A stretch of 39,014 nucleotides of DNA from Klebsiella pneumoniae (GTDB taxonomy: Bacteria > Verrucomicrobiota > Verrucomicrobiia > Limisphaerales > SXTU01): NCBI GenBank assembly GCA_943330855.2, contig CALQJI020000048.1:1-39014 (forward strand), written 5' to 3'. Position numbers and translations under genes: made by a program. The notes under the pieces are model-generated. The model was not told the origin of the DNA, made no database searches, and saw only the letters and a list, made by a program, of their open reading frames with translations. Numbering within the stretch: the stretch's first letter is position 1; each line of letters opens with the position of its first letter. Below are positions 8,487-20,437 of this stretch, one piece after another.

Positions 8487-9778
8487 AACGCCTCCAGCCA
8501 GAGGGCTGCGCCTTGGCCGCCGCCAACGCAGACGGTCACGAGCGCGCGTTTCAGGTTTTGCCGCTTCAATTCCTTCAGGCTCGTCAGCACCAGGCGCGCG
8601 CCGCTCGCGCCGACGGGGTGGCCGAGCGCGATGGCCCCACCGTTCACGTTGAGCCGGTCGCGGCGGATTTCGCCGACGGGATACGCGCGGCCCAGCATCT
8701 TCTTCGCGAACTTTTCGGACTCGCAGCACTTGAGCACCGCGAGCGTCTGCGCGGCGAAGGCCTCGTTGATTTCGATGAGATCGGCGGCGTTCACGGGGAG
8801 GCCGGTCCTCTCCTCCGCCTTCGCGATGGCATACACGGGACCGAGGCCCATGCGCGACGGATCGCAGCCGGCGTAGGCGTAGCCGAGCAACGCGCCCAGC
8901 GGCGTGAAGCCCAGCGCGGCGGCGCGCTCCTCGGTCATCACGAGCAAGGCAACCGCGCCGTCGGTGATTTGCGAGGCGTTGCCGGCGGTGACGGTCCCGT
9001 GGTGGCGGTCGAAGACGGGCTTCAACTTCGCGAGGGCTTCCATCGTTTGCGATTCGCGCACGCCGTTGTCGGCGACGATGGGCTTGGTGCTTTTGCCCGC
9101 GGCCAGCGTGGGGAAGACGGGGCAAATTTCCTCGGCCAGCTTGGTCTTCGCGGCGGCGGCGCGTTTATGGGATTCGAGGGCGAAGGCGTCTTGCTCCTCG
9201 CGGCTCAGGCCGGACTCCCGAGCGAGGAGTTCGGCGGTGTCGCCCATGTTCATGGCGCAGACGGGGTCGGTGAGGCCGAGCTGGAGAGTGATGCGCGGCT
9301 TGAAGTCGGCAGGGCGGAAGGCGGTGAGGGCGGAGACTTTTTCGACGAAGGATTTGGCACGGCCCAGCTTGGCGAGCTTCTCGGCGGCGGCCTTCGTGTA
9401 GAGAAAAGGGTAATTGCTCATGCTCTCCGCGCCGCCAACAAGGAAGATGGAGCCGCGCCCGGCGGTCATCTTCTCGTAAGCCTGCGTGAGCGACTCGAGG
9501 CCGGAGGCGCAGTTGCGATGCACGGTGATCGCTGGGACGCGCTCGGGGATGCCGGCGCGCAGGGCGATGACGCGCGCGACGTTCGCGGCGTCGGCGGGCT
9601 GGCCGACACAGCCGAAGATGACTTCGTCGATGAGCGCTGGGTCGAGACCGGTGCGGGTGAGGAGCGCTTGCGTGGCGATGCGGCCCAGCTCGTCCGCGCC
9701 GAGCGCGGCGAGGTCAGTGCCCATTTTGCAGAACGGCGTGCGAATGCCGTCCACGATGACGAGGCGAGGAGTGCTCAT
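8483..9778 (-). CDS. fadI: Acetyl-CoA acyltransferase (thiolase)
   Basis: Predicted last step of beta-oxidation: cleavage of 3-ketoacyl-CoA by CoA into acetyl-CoA and a shortened acyl-CoA. The 431-aa protein has the complete thiolase active site: nucleophile C90 in VHRNCASGLES, H387 in ALGHPVGASG, and C417 in VTVCVGGGQG, with the NVNGGAIALGHP signature before it. The ATG has AAAGGAGG four bases upstream. It overlaps both neighbours by ATGA (with the ligase at 9775-9778 and with the bifunctional enzyme at 8483-8486), which implies translational coupling and balanced production of the alpha and beta subunits. Length is closer to FadI (about 436) than FadA (about 387). Confidence 0.94.
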   Translation of the reverse strand: MSTPRLVIVDGIRTPFCKMGTDLAALGADELGRIATQALLTRTGLDPALIDEVIFGCVGQPADAANVARVIALRAGIPERVPAITVHRNCASGLESLTQAYEKMTAGRGSIFLVGGAESMSNYPFLYTKAAAEKLAKLGRAKSFVEKVSALTAFRPADFKPRITLQLGLTDPVCAMNMGDTAELLARESGLSREEQDAFALESHKRAAAAKTKLAEEICPVFPTLAAGKSTKPIVADNGVRESQTMEALAKLKPVFDRHHGTVTAGNASQITDGAVALLVMTEERAAALGFTPLGALLGYAYAGCDPSRMGLGPVYAIAKAEERTGLPVNAADLIEINEAFAAQTLAVLKCCESEKFAKKMLGRAYPVGEIRRDRLNVNGGAIALGHPVGASGARLVLTSLKELKRQNLKRALVTVCVGGGQGAALWLEAL

Positions 9779-11295
9779 GCGGCCTCCTTTCTAAGCGGAC
9801 TGGCCGCGACAGGCACGCTGTTCTTCGGGCGATGGTCCACGAGCTTCTGCTCCTTGAGCTGAACGCCGACGCCTTGCAGGTCGCGCATTTTCTCGGCGTT
9901 GTGGAACTCAATGCGGTTCGGGGAAATCTCGCAGCGCGCAGCGAGGCGGGCGCGCAGGTCGTGGATGAGATGGTCGTCGTCCGCGCCGTTGATTTTCTGG
10001 ACGTGCAGGACCAACTCGTCCACTTCGAGCGGGTCGTCGTGGAGTTTGCGGAGTTCAATCTGCCACGCGCCGACGTTCGGGGCGTCGTCGAGGACGTGTT
10101 CCAGCTCGTTGAAGTCCACGAGTGTGCCCTTGATTTTGTCGAGCTGCACTTCCTTAAACGCCGAGCTGCGCGAGACTTTGCCGACGAGTCGCGGGAGCTG
10201 GCGACCGCAGTGCGGGCAAGGTCCGTAAGTCAGGCCGCCGTCAATGTAGTCGCCAGTGCGGTAGCGCAGAACGACCGTGCCGCGCGAGTCGAGCGGGGTG
10301 AACACAATCTCGCCGGGTTGGCCGTTCGCGACGGTTTCGCCGGTCTTTGGGTCCACGACTTCAACGACGCCGAGGTCGGGGTAGAGATGGTAGCCGGAGG
10401 TGGGTTTATCCACCGGCACGGGGCATTCAGCGAAGGCCATCTTCGCCTCGGTGAAGCCGTAGGTGGTCACCACGTCGAGTTCGCGCGCGCCGAGTTCGAC
10501 GGCGAGGTTCCGGAGTTTCAGCCTCATGCCGTCGGGCACTTTCTCGCCGCCGAGCACGATGCGCCGGAGGTTTTCGCAGCGGACGCCTTCCTCCGCCGCT
10601 TGATGCAGAACGTGATAAACGAAAGTCGGCATCCCGATGAGCACGTCGGGGCGAATCTTGCGGAGGAAACGGATCTGCCCCTCGGTGCCCATGACCTTGC
10701 CGCCGCCGGTGCTAGCGGTGAACACGCCGAACGCCGTGCTGCCGTAGTGCGCGAGCCAGAACGCCAGGTGCGGCGCGTAGGGGAACATGTTCAAGAGCTT
10801 GTCCTCGCGCCGCGCGCCGCACACGCCGAATACGCGCTCGCCGGCGAGTTGGAGATTTGCGAGGTCGTGGTTCGTGTAGAGGAACGGCACGGGGTCAGCG
10901 CTGCGGCCCGTGGTGCTGGTGAGGAAGATGGGGCGGAACTCGTTTTCAAAACCATCCGCCACCGCTTTGCGCCCTTGCAGCAGCGCCCGGAGAATCGTGG
11001 AGGGCCGCCGCGAAAGGAGGTTACGGTCGGGGATGAGGAGGAAGTCGCGGGCCTTCTGCGGATTGTCCGGTGTGTTGAGCAGGTCGGCCTTGCTGGTGAA
11101 GGGCAGGCGACGCAGGTCGTCGAGCGAATGGAAGTCGGCGGCAGTGAGCTTGAGCTGGCGGAACAGCTCGCGGTAGTGCGCGGAGAAGGGCAGCACGGTG
11201 TCGCGCAGCCAGTGGTGCAGGCGCTCGGCTTGCAGCACGCGGACGGTGGCTTCAGGCAGCCGCTGCCAGTTCGTGGTGAGGAGTTTGGTGCTCAT
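9775..11295 (-). CDS. PaaK-like AMP-binding acyl-CoA ligase
   Basis: A 506-aa adenylate-forming enzyme of the phenylacetate-CoA ligase type, predicted to activate a carboxylic acid to its acyl-CoA with ATP. Motifs in order: phosphate loop LTSTTGRSADP (125-135), GGEKVPDG (249-256), adenine-binding TTYGFTEAK (277-285), YRTGDY (345-350) and a CPHC pair (360-363) resembling the zinc knuckle of this family. The start has AAGGAG seven bases upstream, and its first 44 bp overlap the patatin gene. In this operon it occupies the place usually held by FadD, so a long-chain or aromatic fatty acid substrate is inferred; the sequence does not settle which. Confidence 0.85.
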   Translation of the reverse strand: MSTKLLTTNWQRLPEATVRVLQAERLHHWLRDTVLPFSAHYRELFRQLKLTAADFHSLDDLRRLPFTSKADLLNTPDNPQKARDFLLIPDRNLLSRRPSTILRALLQGRKAVADGFENEFRPIFLTSTTGRSADPVPFLYTNHDLANLQLAGERVFGVCGARREDKLLNMFPYAPHLAFWLAHYGSTAFGVFTASTGGGKVMGTEGQIRFLRKIRPDVLIGMPTFVYHVLHQAAEEGVRCENLRRIVLGGEKVPDGMRLKLRNLAVELGARELDVVTTYGFTEAKMAFAECPVPVDKPTSGYHLYPDLGVVEVVDPKTGETVANGQPGEIVFTPLDSRGTVVLRYRTGDYIDGGLTYGPCPHCGRQLPRLVGKVSRSSAFKEVQLDKIKGTLVDFNELEHVLDDAPNVGAWQIELRKLHDDPLEVDELVLHVQKINGADDDHLIHDLRARLAARCEISPNRIEFHNAEKMRDLQGVGVQLKEQKLVDHRPKNSVPVAASPLRKEAA

Positions 11296-12988
11296 GGGTG
11301 GGCTCCTTGCGGTTCACTAGTTTTTTGATGTCGGCGAGGTTCTCCTCGGCCACGCGGCGGCCGAGGGAAATGTATTTCATGGGATTGGAGAAGTCGTGCC
11401 AGCGCGAGTCGCACGCGAGCGGACGGAGGACAACGTCTGCCTGACGGCAGGCATCCTCGGCGGCCCGAATCTGCCCGCCAATGACGGCGCGCTGGGTGAC
11501 GTCGAGGATGTTGCCGTAGGCGAAATAGTTGATTTGGCGATTGAGCACGCGGAGGAAATTGAAGCGGCTGCGCTTCACATCGACTTGCTCGCGCTCGTAT
11601 TCGCGAGTGCAGCGGAGGAAGGCGGAAGTGGGAATGATGTTAACCGCGATGACGTGCTCGATGCCCGCCTCGCGCAGCACGTCCACGGGCAGCGGGTCGG
11701 AGATGCCACCGTCAATGTAGGTCTCGCCATTCAGTTTCACCGGGACGAAGACGCTGGGAATCGCGCAGCTCGCGTGGACGGAATGGGACACTTGGCCGGT
11801 GCTGAAGACGATGCGTTCAAGCGTGTCGAACTGCGTCGCGACCACACGAAGCGGACGCGCGAGCTGCTCGAAGCGCACGTCGCCGATGCTGCGCTCCAGC
11901 CGTTCGCGAATCGCACGACCATGAATGAACCCCCGGCGCGGCGGGAACGCGGGGTCGATCAACTTGAACAAGCCCCACTTGCCCTCCAGCTCGCGGGCCT
12001 TGCGCTCGAGGAACTGGCCGTCGTGCCCGAAGGCCCACAACGCGCCGATGTAAGCGCCCATGCTCGTGCCAGCGATGACGTCCACCTCGATGCCGTTCTC
12101 CTCGAGAACTTGCAGCACACCGACGTGCGCGAGGCCTTTCGCACCGCCGCTGGACAGCGCGAGGCCTACGCGGCAGCGGCCAATTTCCCGCGCGAGCCGG
12201 CGCAGGTCGAACTTGAACGCCACCGGCCACACGCCGCCGCAGTGCGAGTGCAGCGCGTCCATCGTGGCGGGCGACTCGTGGAGGTTCAGGTGCGCAGGCT
12301 GGCCGATTTGCTTGATAAAATCCTCTGCCGGCTGCGGCACCTCGTCGTGCTCCAAGCAGAGCACGAGTTTCAAATCCGTCTTCACGCCGGTGCGCGCGGC
12401 GCGCAACTCGCGGTCGAGCTGATTGAACTCGAAGAGGCTGTCCACCGTTTGCTGCGCGAGGATGTAGGTGGCGGAGGACCGAGTCGCGGCCTCGGCGAGC
12501 GCCTGGCGCGGGGCGTCCGCATCCACGTGGACGAGGACGTGACCGAAGTGCCGGGCGCAGTGACCGAGGAAGGCGGAGAGGAACTGTGACTCGGCAGAAT
12601 GATTCGTCACCCGCAACGCGAGGCGGTCAAAATTGCCGAGGTGCTGGAGTTGGTCCGCGAAGGCGAAACCGTTATTCGGCAGCGAGTGGAGCGGGCTCCA
12701 GACCTTCGCCGTCGCATCAGCTTCCGAGGGGACCAACTGGAGGAGGAGCACCCGCTCGCCGGTGACGGACTCCAGCATCTCCGCGAGGGACTCAGCGATA
12801 AGGCGGTCAGGCACGCGGCGGGATGCGGAGGCGAGCGTGGTGAGGTGGCCGGAGCGTTGAAAGGCGACTTGGGGCGGACGGGCGAGCGAGGAAAGGAGTT
12901 CGGACCTTCGCTGGTCCCAGACTGACTTTTCGTTTGGATGCGACGCAGGCATTGCCGGCTTTCTGAGCGACGGCCACCGCGGAACCAT
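11252..12988 (-). CDS. Patatin-like phospholipase family protein
   Basis: Predicted serine lipase/acyl hydrolase (578 aa). The patatin domain starts near residue 273: oxyanion loop SSGGAKG (279-285), nucleophile elbow GTSMG with S309, and the catalytic Asp in YIDGG (D426), followed by SDPLPVDVLREAG. The first ~260 residues have no motif I recognise but are acidic and leucine-rich, similar in size to the N-terminal regions of NTE-type bacterial patatins. An alternative ATG at 12952 would shorten the protein by 12 residues; neither start has a clear ribosome site. First gene of the fatty-acid operon, and its 3' end overlaps the ligase by 44 bp. It may release the fatty acids the following enzymes degrade (inferred from order). 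Confidence 0.9.
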   Translation of the reverse strand: MVPRWPSLRKPAMPASHPNEKSVWDQRRSELLSSLARPPQVAFQRSGHLTTLASASRRVPDRLIAESLAEMLESVTGERVLLLQLVPSEADATAKVWSPLHSLPNNGFAFADQLQHLGNFDRLALRVTNHSAESQFLSAFLGHCARHFGHVLVHVDADAPRQALAEAATRSSATYILAQQTVDSLFEFNQLDRELRAARTGVKTDLKLVLCLEHDEVPQPAEDFIKQIGQPAHLNLHESPATMDALHSHCGGVWPVAFKFDLRRLAREIGRCRVGLALSSGGAKGLAHVGVLQVLEENGIEVDVIAGTSMGAYIGALWAFGHDGQFLERKARELEGKWGLFKLIDPAFPPRRGFIHGRAIRERLERSIGDVRFEQLARPLRVVATQFDTLERIVFSTGQVSHSVHASCAIPSVFVPVKLNGETYIDGGISDPLPVDVLREAGIEHVIAVNIIPTSAFLRCTREYEREQVDVKRSRFNFLRVLNRQINYFAYGNILDVTQRAVIGGQIRAAEDACRQADVVLRPLACDSRWHDFSNPMKYISLGRRVAEENLADIKKLVNRKEPTHEHQTPHHELAAAA

Positions 12989-13146
12989 CCACGTCTTAAC
13001 CTAGGCGGCCCCTTGGCCGGTCGTCGCTGCCACTGGAGGCTGAGTTGTTAGTGTTGCCCATTCTGTATCTCTGTCTGGTGACAACGTAGCGCACAAGTCG
13101 TGCCGGTCAAATTTGAGAAGGTCAGGGAAATGCCGGAGGATCAACT

Positions 13147-13219
13147 GGAGCGCGGACGCCCACGTCCGCAGGCTGTGCTTGGGCAATGGCGAGGACACGG
13201 ATGTGGGCGTCCGTGCTCC
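13147..13219. repeat. REP-like palindromic element, copy 2
   Basis: Arms GGAGCGCGGACGCCCACGTC (left) and GGATGTGGGCGTCCGTGCTCC (last 20 of these shared) are near-perfect reverse complements around an AT-poorer centre. It lies in the 232-bp spacer between the DUF1549 gene end and the patatin gene start; the rest of that spacer (12989-13146) shows no clear promoter. Confidence 0.8.
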
Positions 13220-13220
13220 A

Positions 13221-16715
<3,495 letters not shown>

Positions 16716-16816
16716 GCGTCTGGGCCAGCTTATCGGACGGCGGGGAAAAGCCAATCGCGGCGCGGGCCAATGGGCGACGCGGCGAAGTATTGAGCTATTC
16801 GGAGGAAGACGGGCTG

Positions 16817-16900
16817 CCCGCAGATAACGCGGATGACGCGGATGAAGGCAACGCGCAGGCGTCAGCGGGTTCCATCCGCGTCATCCGCGTTATCCGCGGG
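16817..16900. repeat. 28-bp inverted repeat of GCGGATGAC words overlapping the rsmI 3' end
   Basis: The left arm 16817-16844 and right arm 16873-16900 are reverse complements with one mismatch and a 28-nt loop. Each arm is itself built from tandem ATCCGCGTC/GTTATCCGCG words. The right arm encodes the last ~12 residues of RsmI and the left arm lies in the spacer before the DUF1549 gene. There is no T-tract, so it is not a typical terminator, though it could protect the transcript's 3' end. Confidence 0.85.
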
Positions 16901-17602
16901 CAACTCCTCCTCGCCGCTCACCAGCACGACGAACTCGCCCTTCAGCGACCGCTTCGCCACGACCGCGAGCAGCTCGGCGGGTTTGCCGCGCAGGAACTCC
17001 TCAAACTTCTTCGTCAGCTCGCGGGCGAGGACGACAGTGCGGTCGGGGAAAACTTCGTTCAACTCGCCCAGCAGCTTCTCGATGCGATAGGGCGACTCGT
17101 AGAGCGCGAGGGTGCCGGCGAATTCTTTCAAGGCCACGAGCTGATTGCGCCGTTGTCCGGACTTATGCGGCAGGAAACCGATGAAGTGAAACTCGTCCGT
17201 CGGTAAGCCGCTCGCCGTCAGCGCCGCGACGAGCGCGCACGGACCGGGGACCGACTCGACGCGCAACCCCGCTGCAACCGCAGCGCGCACGACGCGTTCG
17301 CCGGGGTCACTGATGCCGGGCGTGCCGGCATCCGTGACGAGCGCGACCTTCTCGCCGCCCTTGAGCCGTTCCAGAATTTGCTCAGAGCGCTTCGCCTCGT
17401 TGAACTGGAAGTAGCTCAACATCGGCTTGGAGATTTCAAAGTGCTTGAGCAACTGCCCCGTGCGGCGCGTGTCCTCGGCGGCCACCACGTCGCACTCGCG
17501 CAGCACGCGGAGGGCGCGGAGGGTGATGTCCTCGAGGTTGCCGATGGGCGTGGCGACGAGGTAGAGCGTGCCGGGAGCCAGCGGTGGCAGCGTTTTTTCC
17601 AT
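16862..17602 (-). CDS. rsmI: 16S rRNA (cytidine-1402-2'-O)-methyltransferase RsmI
   Basis: SAM-dependent ribose methylation of C1402 in 16S rRNA, fine-tuning the decoding centre. The 246-aa protein has the tetrapyrrole-methylase fold with RsmI signatures: LYLVATPIGNLEDIT (13-27), VAAEDTRRTG (40-49), LVTDAGTPGISDPG (88-101) and SVPGPCALVAALTASGLP. It is shorter than E. coli RsmI (286 aa), and its last ~12 residues (LPADNADDADGTR) come from a repeat arm rather than conserved sequence. The start ATG gives the conserved MEKTLPPLAPGTLYLVATP opening. No clear operon partner; the DUF1549 gene is 146 bp downstream. Confidence 0.93.
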   Translation of the reverse strand: MEKTLPPLAPGTLYLVATPIGNLEDITLRALRVLRECDVVAAEDTRRTGQLLKHFEISKPMLSYFQFNEAKRSEQILERLKGGEKVALVTDAGTPGISDPGERVVRAAVAAGLRVESVPGPCALVAALTASGLPTDEFHFIGFLPHKSGQRRNQLVALKEFAGTLALYESPYRIEKLLGELNEVFPDRTVVLARELTKKFEEFLRGKPAELLAVVAKRSLKGEFVVLVSGEEELPADNADDADGTR

Positions 17603-17662
17603 GCCAACAGCGTGCCAGCGGAGGGGCCGGAGAGGAATGAATTTTCGGCCAAACGCCGCCCC

Positions 17663-17779
17663 TCACAGCGCACCGGTCCACTTGAGCATCCCGTAAATCA
17701 CTGCCGCTTCCACGAGCACATATGCGAGAAACGCCAGCGCAGGCAGGATTTCATCCGCGATTTGATTGAGCAGTTGCAC
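17663..17779 (-). CDS. Possible 38-aa single-pass membrane peptide
   Basis: A GTG-initiated frame of 38 codons (VQLLNQIADEILPALAFLAY, then a hydrophobic VLVEAAVIYGMLKW end) has a polar start and one hydrophobic segment of about 20 residues, the profile of a small membrane protein. There is no convincing ribosome site, and the spacer also carries a repeat just upstream. It lies between the VIT/VWA gene and rsmI on the same strand. It could equally be the remnant tail of a larger gene or chance. Confidence 0.3.
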   Translation of the reverse strand: MQLLNQIADEILPALAFLAYVLVEAAVIYGMLKWTGAL

Positions 17780-17858
17780 GGTTGGGATTGAGCACTGCCA
17801 GTGCCCTTCGCGCTGAGTTCTTCCTGCGGAAAACACCCGAGATCAGCCGCCCGCGAAC

Positions 17859-17950
17859 GGAGCGTGGACGCCCACGTCAGTAACCGCTGTGCAGTGCGGC
17901 GGCAGAACGAGTTGATCGTTCCCGACTGCGGACGTGGGCACCCACGCTCC
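17859..17950. repeat. REP-like palindromic element, copy 3
   Basis: Arms GGAGCGTGGACGCCCACGTC and GACTGCGGACGTGGGCACCCACGCTCC (first and last halves complementary) enclose a divergent centre of about 45 bp. It sits 10 bp beyond the stop of the VIT/VWA gene, a position typical of REP sequences. Confidence 0.8.
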
Positions 17951-17959
17951 TGTCACCAC

Positions 17960-20374
17960 TCACTCCGCCACTTCGTAGAGCGTGCCGCTCAGGACGAACT
18001 GCACGTTGCGGCCCAGCGCGAGCCACTGCGCGGCACGCGGCTCCTTGCCGAGCAGGGCAAAGTAGTCCGCCGAGCCGAACTGCAGCTTCACCGCTTTCGC
18101 GTCCTTGAGTTGTTGAGCCTCAGCGTCCACCCACTGCGCGCCGTTTTGGTAGAAACTCTTGCCGCCCACGAAGCGGTTTTGTTGCGCGTATTGCGCGACG
18201 CGCGACGCGGCGTTCGCCTCAGCCCGCAGCTCGCTCGCCATGCCCGACTTGCGCGCCAAACTCATCGTGGCAGAAGCACGTCCCGCTGCCGGGGTCGGCG
18301 AGCTTACCACCGGCGAAGCCGGAGCCACGCCGCTGTAACTACGCGCGACGGACTGATTCGCCGCCGCTTGCGAAGCGCCGGACTGGTTCGCCGACTTCAG
18401 CTCGTAAGCCAACTGCGCACCGCCCACGGCCACGTCACCCGCCTTGAGTTTCTTGAAGCTGTCGTAGGACGCAGCCGCCTGCTCATTGGCCTCGCGGTCG
18501 GCCCGCAACTGCGGCAGGAGACGGCGCTCCATCGCCACGCCGCGCTTCGCCTCGTCCTCGGTGATGAGCCACGCGGTGTAGGGCGTGACGATGCTGTATT
18601 TGCGCGCCAATTCGGTGACCTCTTCCTTCAGTTCCGCGTTCTCGCCGCGCAGCCGAATTTCATCCAGCAAGTAGCCGACGCGCCGCGTGGCCCAGAGACG
18701 CGGAATGAAGTCGTGCTCGCGCGACGCGCTGCGGAAGTCCGCGTCGTAGCTGAACTTCTGCGCCTCGCCCGCGACGCTGCCTTCGATGGTCAACTTGCCT
18801 TTCGCCTCGCCAGAGAAGCGGCCCGCGAGCACGAGCTGCTCGCCCTTGAACAAGTCCGGCAGCGGCGACGGGTAGAGCTTCGTCACGCGCACGCCCTCGG
18901 GGAAAGTGAGTTTCAGATTCGCCAGCGCCGGGTCTTTGATTTTCGAGAAGAAGGCCGAGAGCTTCACCTCGAGGTCCTCCTCCGGCAGCACGTAGGTGCT
19001 GAACGCCTTCGTCTCCTCGGTGATTTTGTCGAGCAAGTGCGTGTTCACGTCCGTGCCGATGCCGAAGCAGAAGATGCGCGTCTGCCCGGCGTTCTGCTCC
19101 TTCACGTTCTTGAAAATGCTGTTCTCATCCGTGACGCCGATGGTGGGCCGTCCGTCCGTGAGGAAGATGATGGTCGGAGTGCGGGCCGCGCCGGCGACAC
19201 GCGCGGGGAAGAGCGCGAGCGCCTTGCGGAGCGCGTCGTCAATCGCCGTGCTGCCCAGCGGTTTCAACCCTTTCAGGAAGTCCATCGCGCGCTTGCGGTT
19301 CTCCGGGCTGGCTGTCAGCACTTCGCCGAAAAGCGGCTCCACCTCGGTTGAGAAGCGCAGCACCTCGAAGCGGTCATTGTCGTTGAGATTCTCCACGCAG
19401 AAGGCCAGCGCCTTCTTCGCCTGCTCCAGCTTGCCGCCGGCCATCGAGCCGGACGTGTCTATCACGAAGCACACATCCTTGGGCACGGACTTGCCCTTCG
19501 CCACCGCCGCGTCGGGCGAGGCGAGCAGGAGGAAGTAACCGTCTTCGCCGGGGACTTTGTGCGTGAGCAGGTTCGCGCCCAATTCGCCGGCCTCGAAGGA
19601 AAAGAATAACTGAAAATCCGTGTCGGGCCGCACGTCGCGAGCCTCGAAGCCGACCGTGGCCTTGCCGCCGTCGCGCTTCAACTCGACCGCGTGGCTCGGC
19701 GACCAGACGGCCTTGAGCGGACGCGACCCGGCCAGCTCGACCTTGAGACTGACGTTTTGGAGCGGCTTGGCGGAGAACTTCGCCGTGTTGAGCGGCGCGA
19801 CGTAGTTGAGCAAGCCGCCGTCAGCCTTGAGCACCTGCGTGTAGCTGAGGGTGACGCGCTTCCGCTCGTTGGGTGCGAAGGGGAAGATGCGCACGCGGAA
19901 GACATCCTGGCCGATGTATTCGAGCAGCGCCGGGTCGCGCATCGAGCGCACGATGTCCTCGTAGATGCGCCGCGCCTTGTCGGCCGGGAGCAGCTCGGCG
20001 TCCACCTTCTTGCCATCAATCTCCATTGTGAAGCGGTTGAGCTGCGCGCCGCGCGGCACGGGCAGGAGGAAGGTGCCTTCGAGCCGCGCGCCATTCGGGT
20101 TGTAAAACTCCTGCTCGATGGTCGTGGTCGCGACCTGGTCGGCGATGCGCGCTGTGACCTTGTGGTAGCTGATTTCAATCGGCGCGACCGCGCGGATGGG
20201 CGGCATGGGGCGCGGTGGCGTGATGACCGGCGGATACGGCGGCAAGCGCCGTGGCGGTTCACCGGGCAAAATATGGTCGGCGGAATTCGTGAGGACGATG
20301 AACCCGGCGGCGAAGACCGGAGCTTGTGCGAAGAGCCAGCCGAGCAAGACCAAGAAAGAGAGCGAGCGTTTCAT
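17960..20374 (-). CDS. VIT and von Willebrand A domain protein
   Basis: An 804-aa exported protein. Signal peptide MKRSLSFLVLLGWLFAQAPVFA, then a proline-rich linker (about 37-61) and a VIT domain (about 65-190; IEQEFYNPNGARLEGTFLLPVP, YEDIVRSMRDPALLEYIGQD). A VWA domain follows (about 298-480) with a complete metal-ion site: D306-x-S308-x-S310 in DTSGSM, T376 in GSTAIDDAL, and D407 in LTDGRP. A C-terminal region includes YSIVTPYTAWLITEDE, typical of bacterial inter-alpha-trypsin-inhibitor-like proteins, and a Ser/Ala-rich linker (about 690-740). Such proteins are thought to mediate protein or surface interactions; the partner is unknown. It stands alone, with a REP element downstream and a GGGAGC/GCTCCC hairpin (20392-20409) upstream. 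Confidence 0.92.
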   Translation of the reverse strand: MKRSLSFLVLLGWLFAQAPVFAAGFIVLTNSADHILPGEPPRRLPPYPPVITPPRPMPPIRAVAPIEISYHKVTARIADQVATTTIEQEFYNPNGARLEGTFLLPVPRGAQLNRFTMEIDGKKVDAELLPADKARRIYEDIVRSMRDPALLEYIGQDVFRVRIFPFAPNERKRVTLSYTQVLKADGGLLNYVAPLNTAKFSAKPLQNVSLKVELAGSRPLKAVWSPSHAVELKRDGGKATVGFEARDVRPDTDFQLFFSFEAGELGANLLTHKVPGEDGYFLLLASPDAAVAKGKSVPKDVCFVIDTSGSMAGGKLEQAKKALAFCVENLNDNDRFEVLRFSTEVEPLFGEVLTASPENRKRAMDFLKGLKPLGSTAIDDALRKALALFPARVAGAARTPTIIFLTDGRPTIGVTDENSIFKNVKEQNAGQTRIFCFGIGTDVNTHLLDKITEETKAFSTYVLPEEDLEVKLSAFFSKIKDPALANLKLTFPEGVRVTKLYPSPLPDLFKGEQLVLAGRFSGEAKGKLTIEGSVAGEAQKFSYDADFRSASREHDFIPRLWATRRVGYLLDEIRLRGENAELKEEVTELARKYSIVTPYTAWLITEDEAKRGVAMERRLLPQLRADREANEQAAASYDSFKKLKAGDVAVGGAQLAYELKSANQSGASQAAANQSVARSYSGVAPASPVVSSPTPAAGRASATMSLARKSGMASELRAEANAASRVAQYAQQNRFVGGKSFYQNGAQWVDAEAQQLKDAKAVKLQFGSADYFALLGKEPRAAQWLALGRNVQFVLSGTLYEVAE

Positions 20375-20437
20375 GGCCGATTAGACGGTGAGGGAGCAAG
20401 GATGCTCCCGCGCACTCCATAGAAGTCCGGCGATTCG

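Noticed and set aside
8487..9125. 213-residue N-terminal extension of the FadJ-like protein
   Set aside because: It lies entirely within the thiolase gene in another frame and is Arg-rich. The ATGA overlap and GGAGG at 8486 mark the true start.
12989..13146. Promoter for the fatty-acid operon
   Set aside because: TTGTCA- and TACAGAAT-like hexamers occur on the minus strand but with spacing too short to be convincing.
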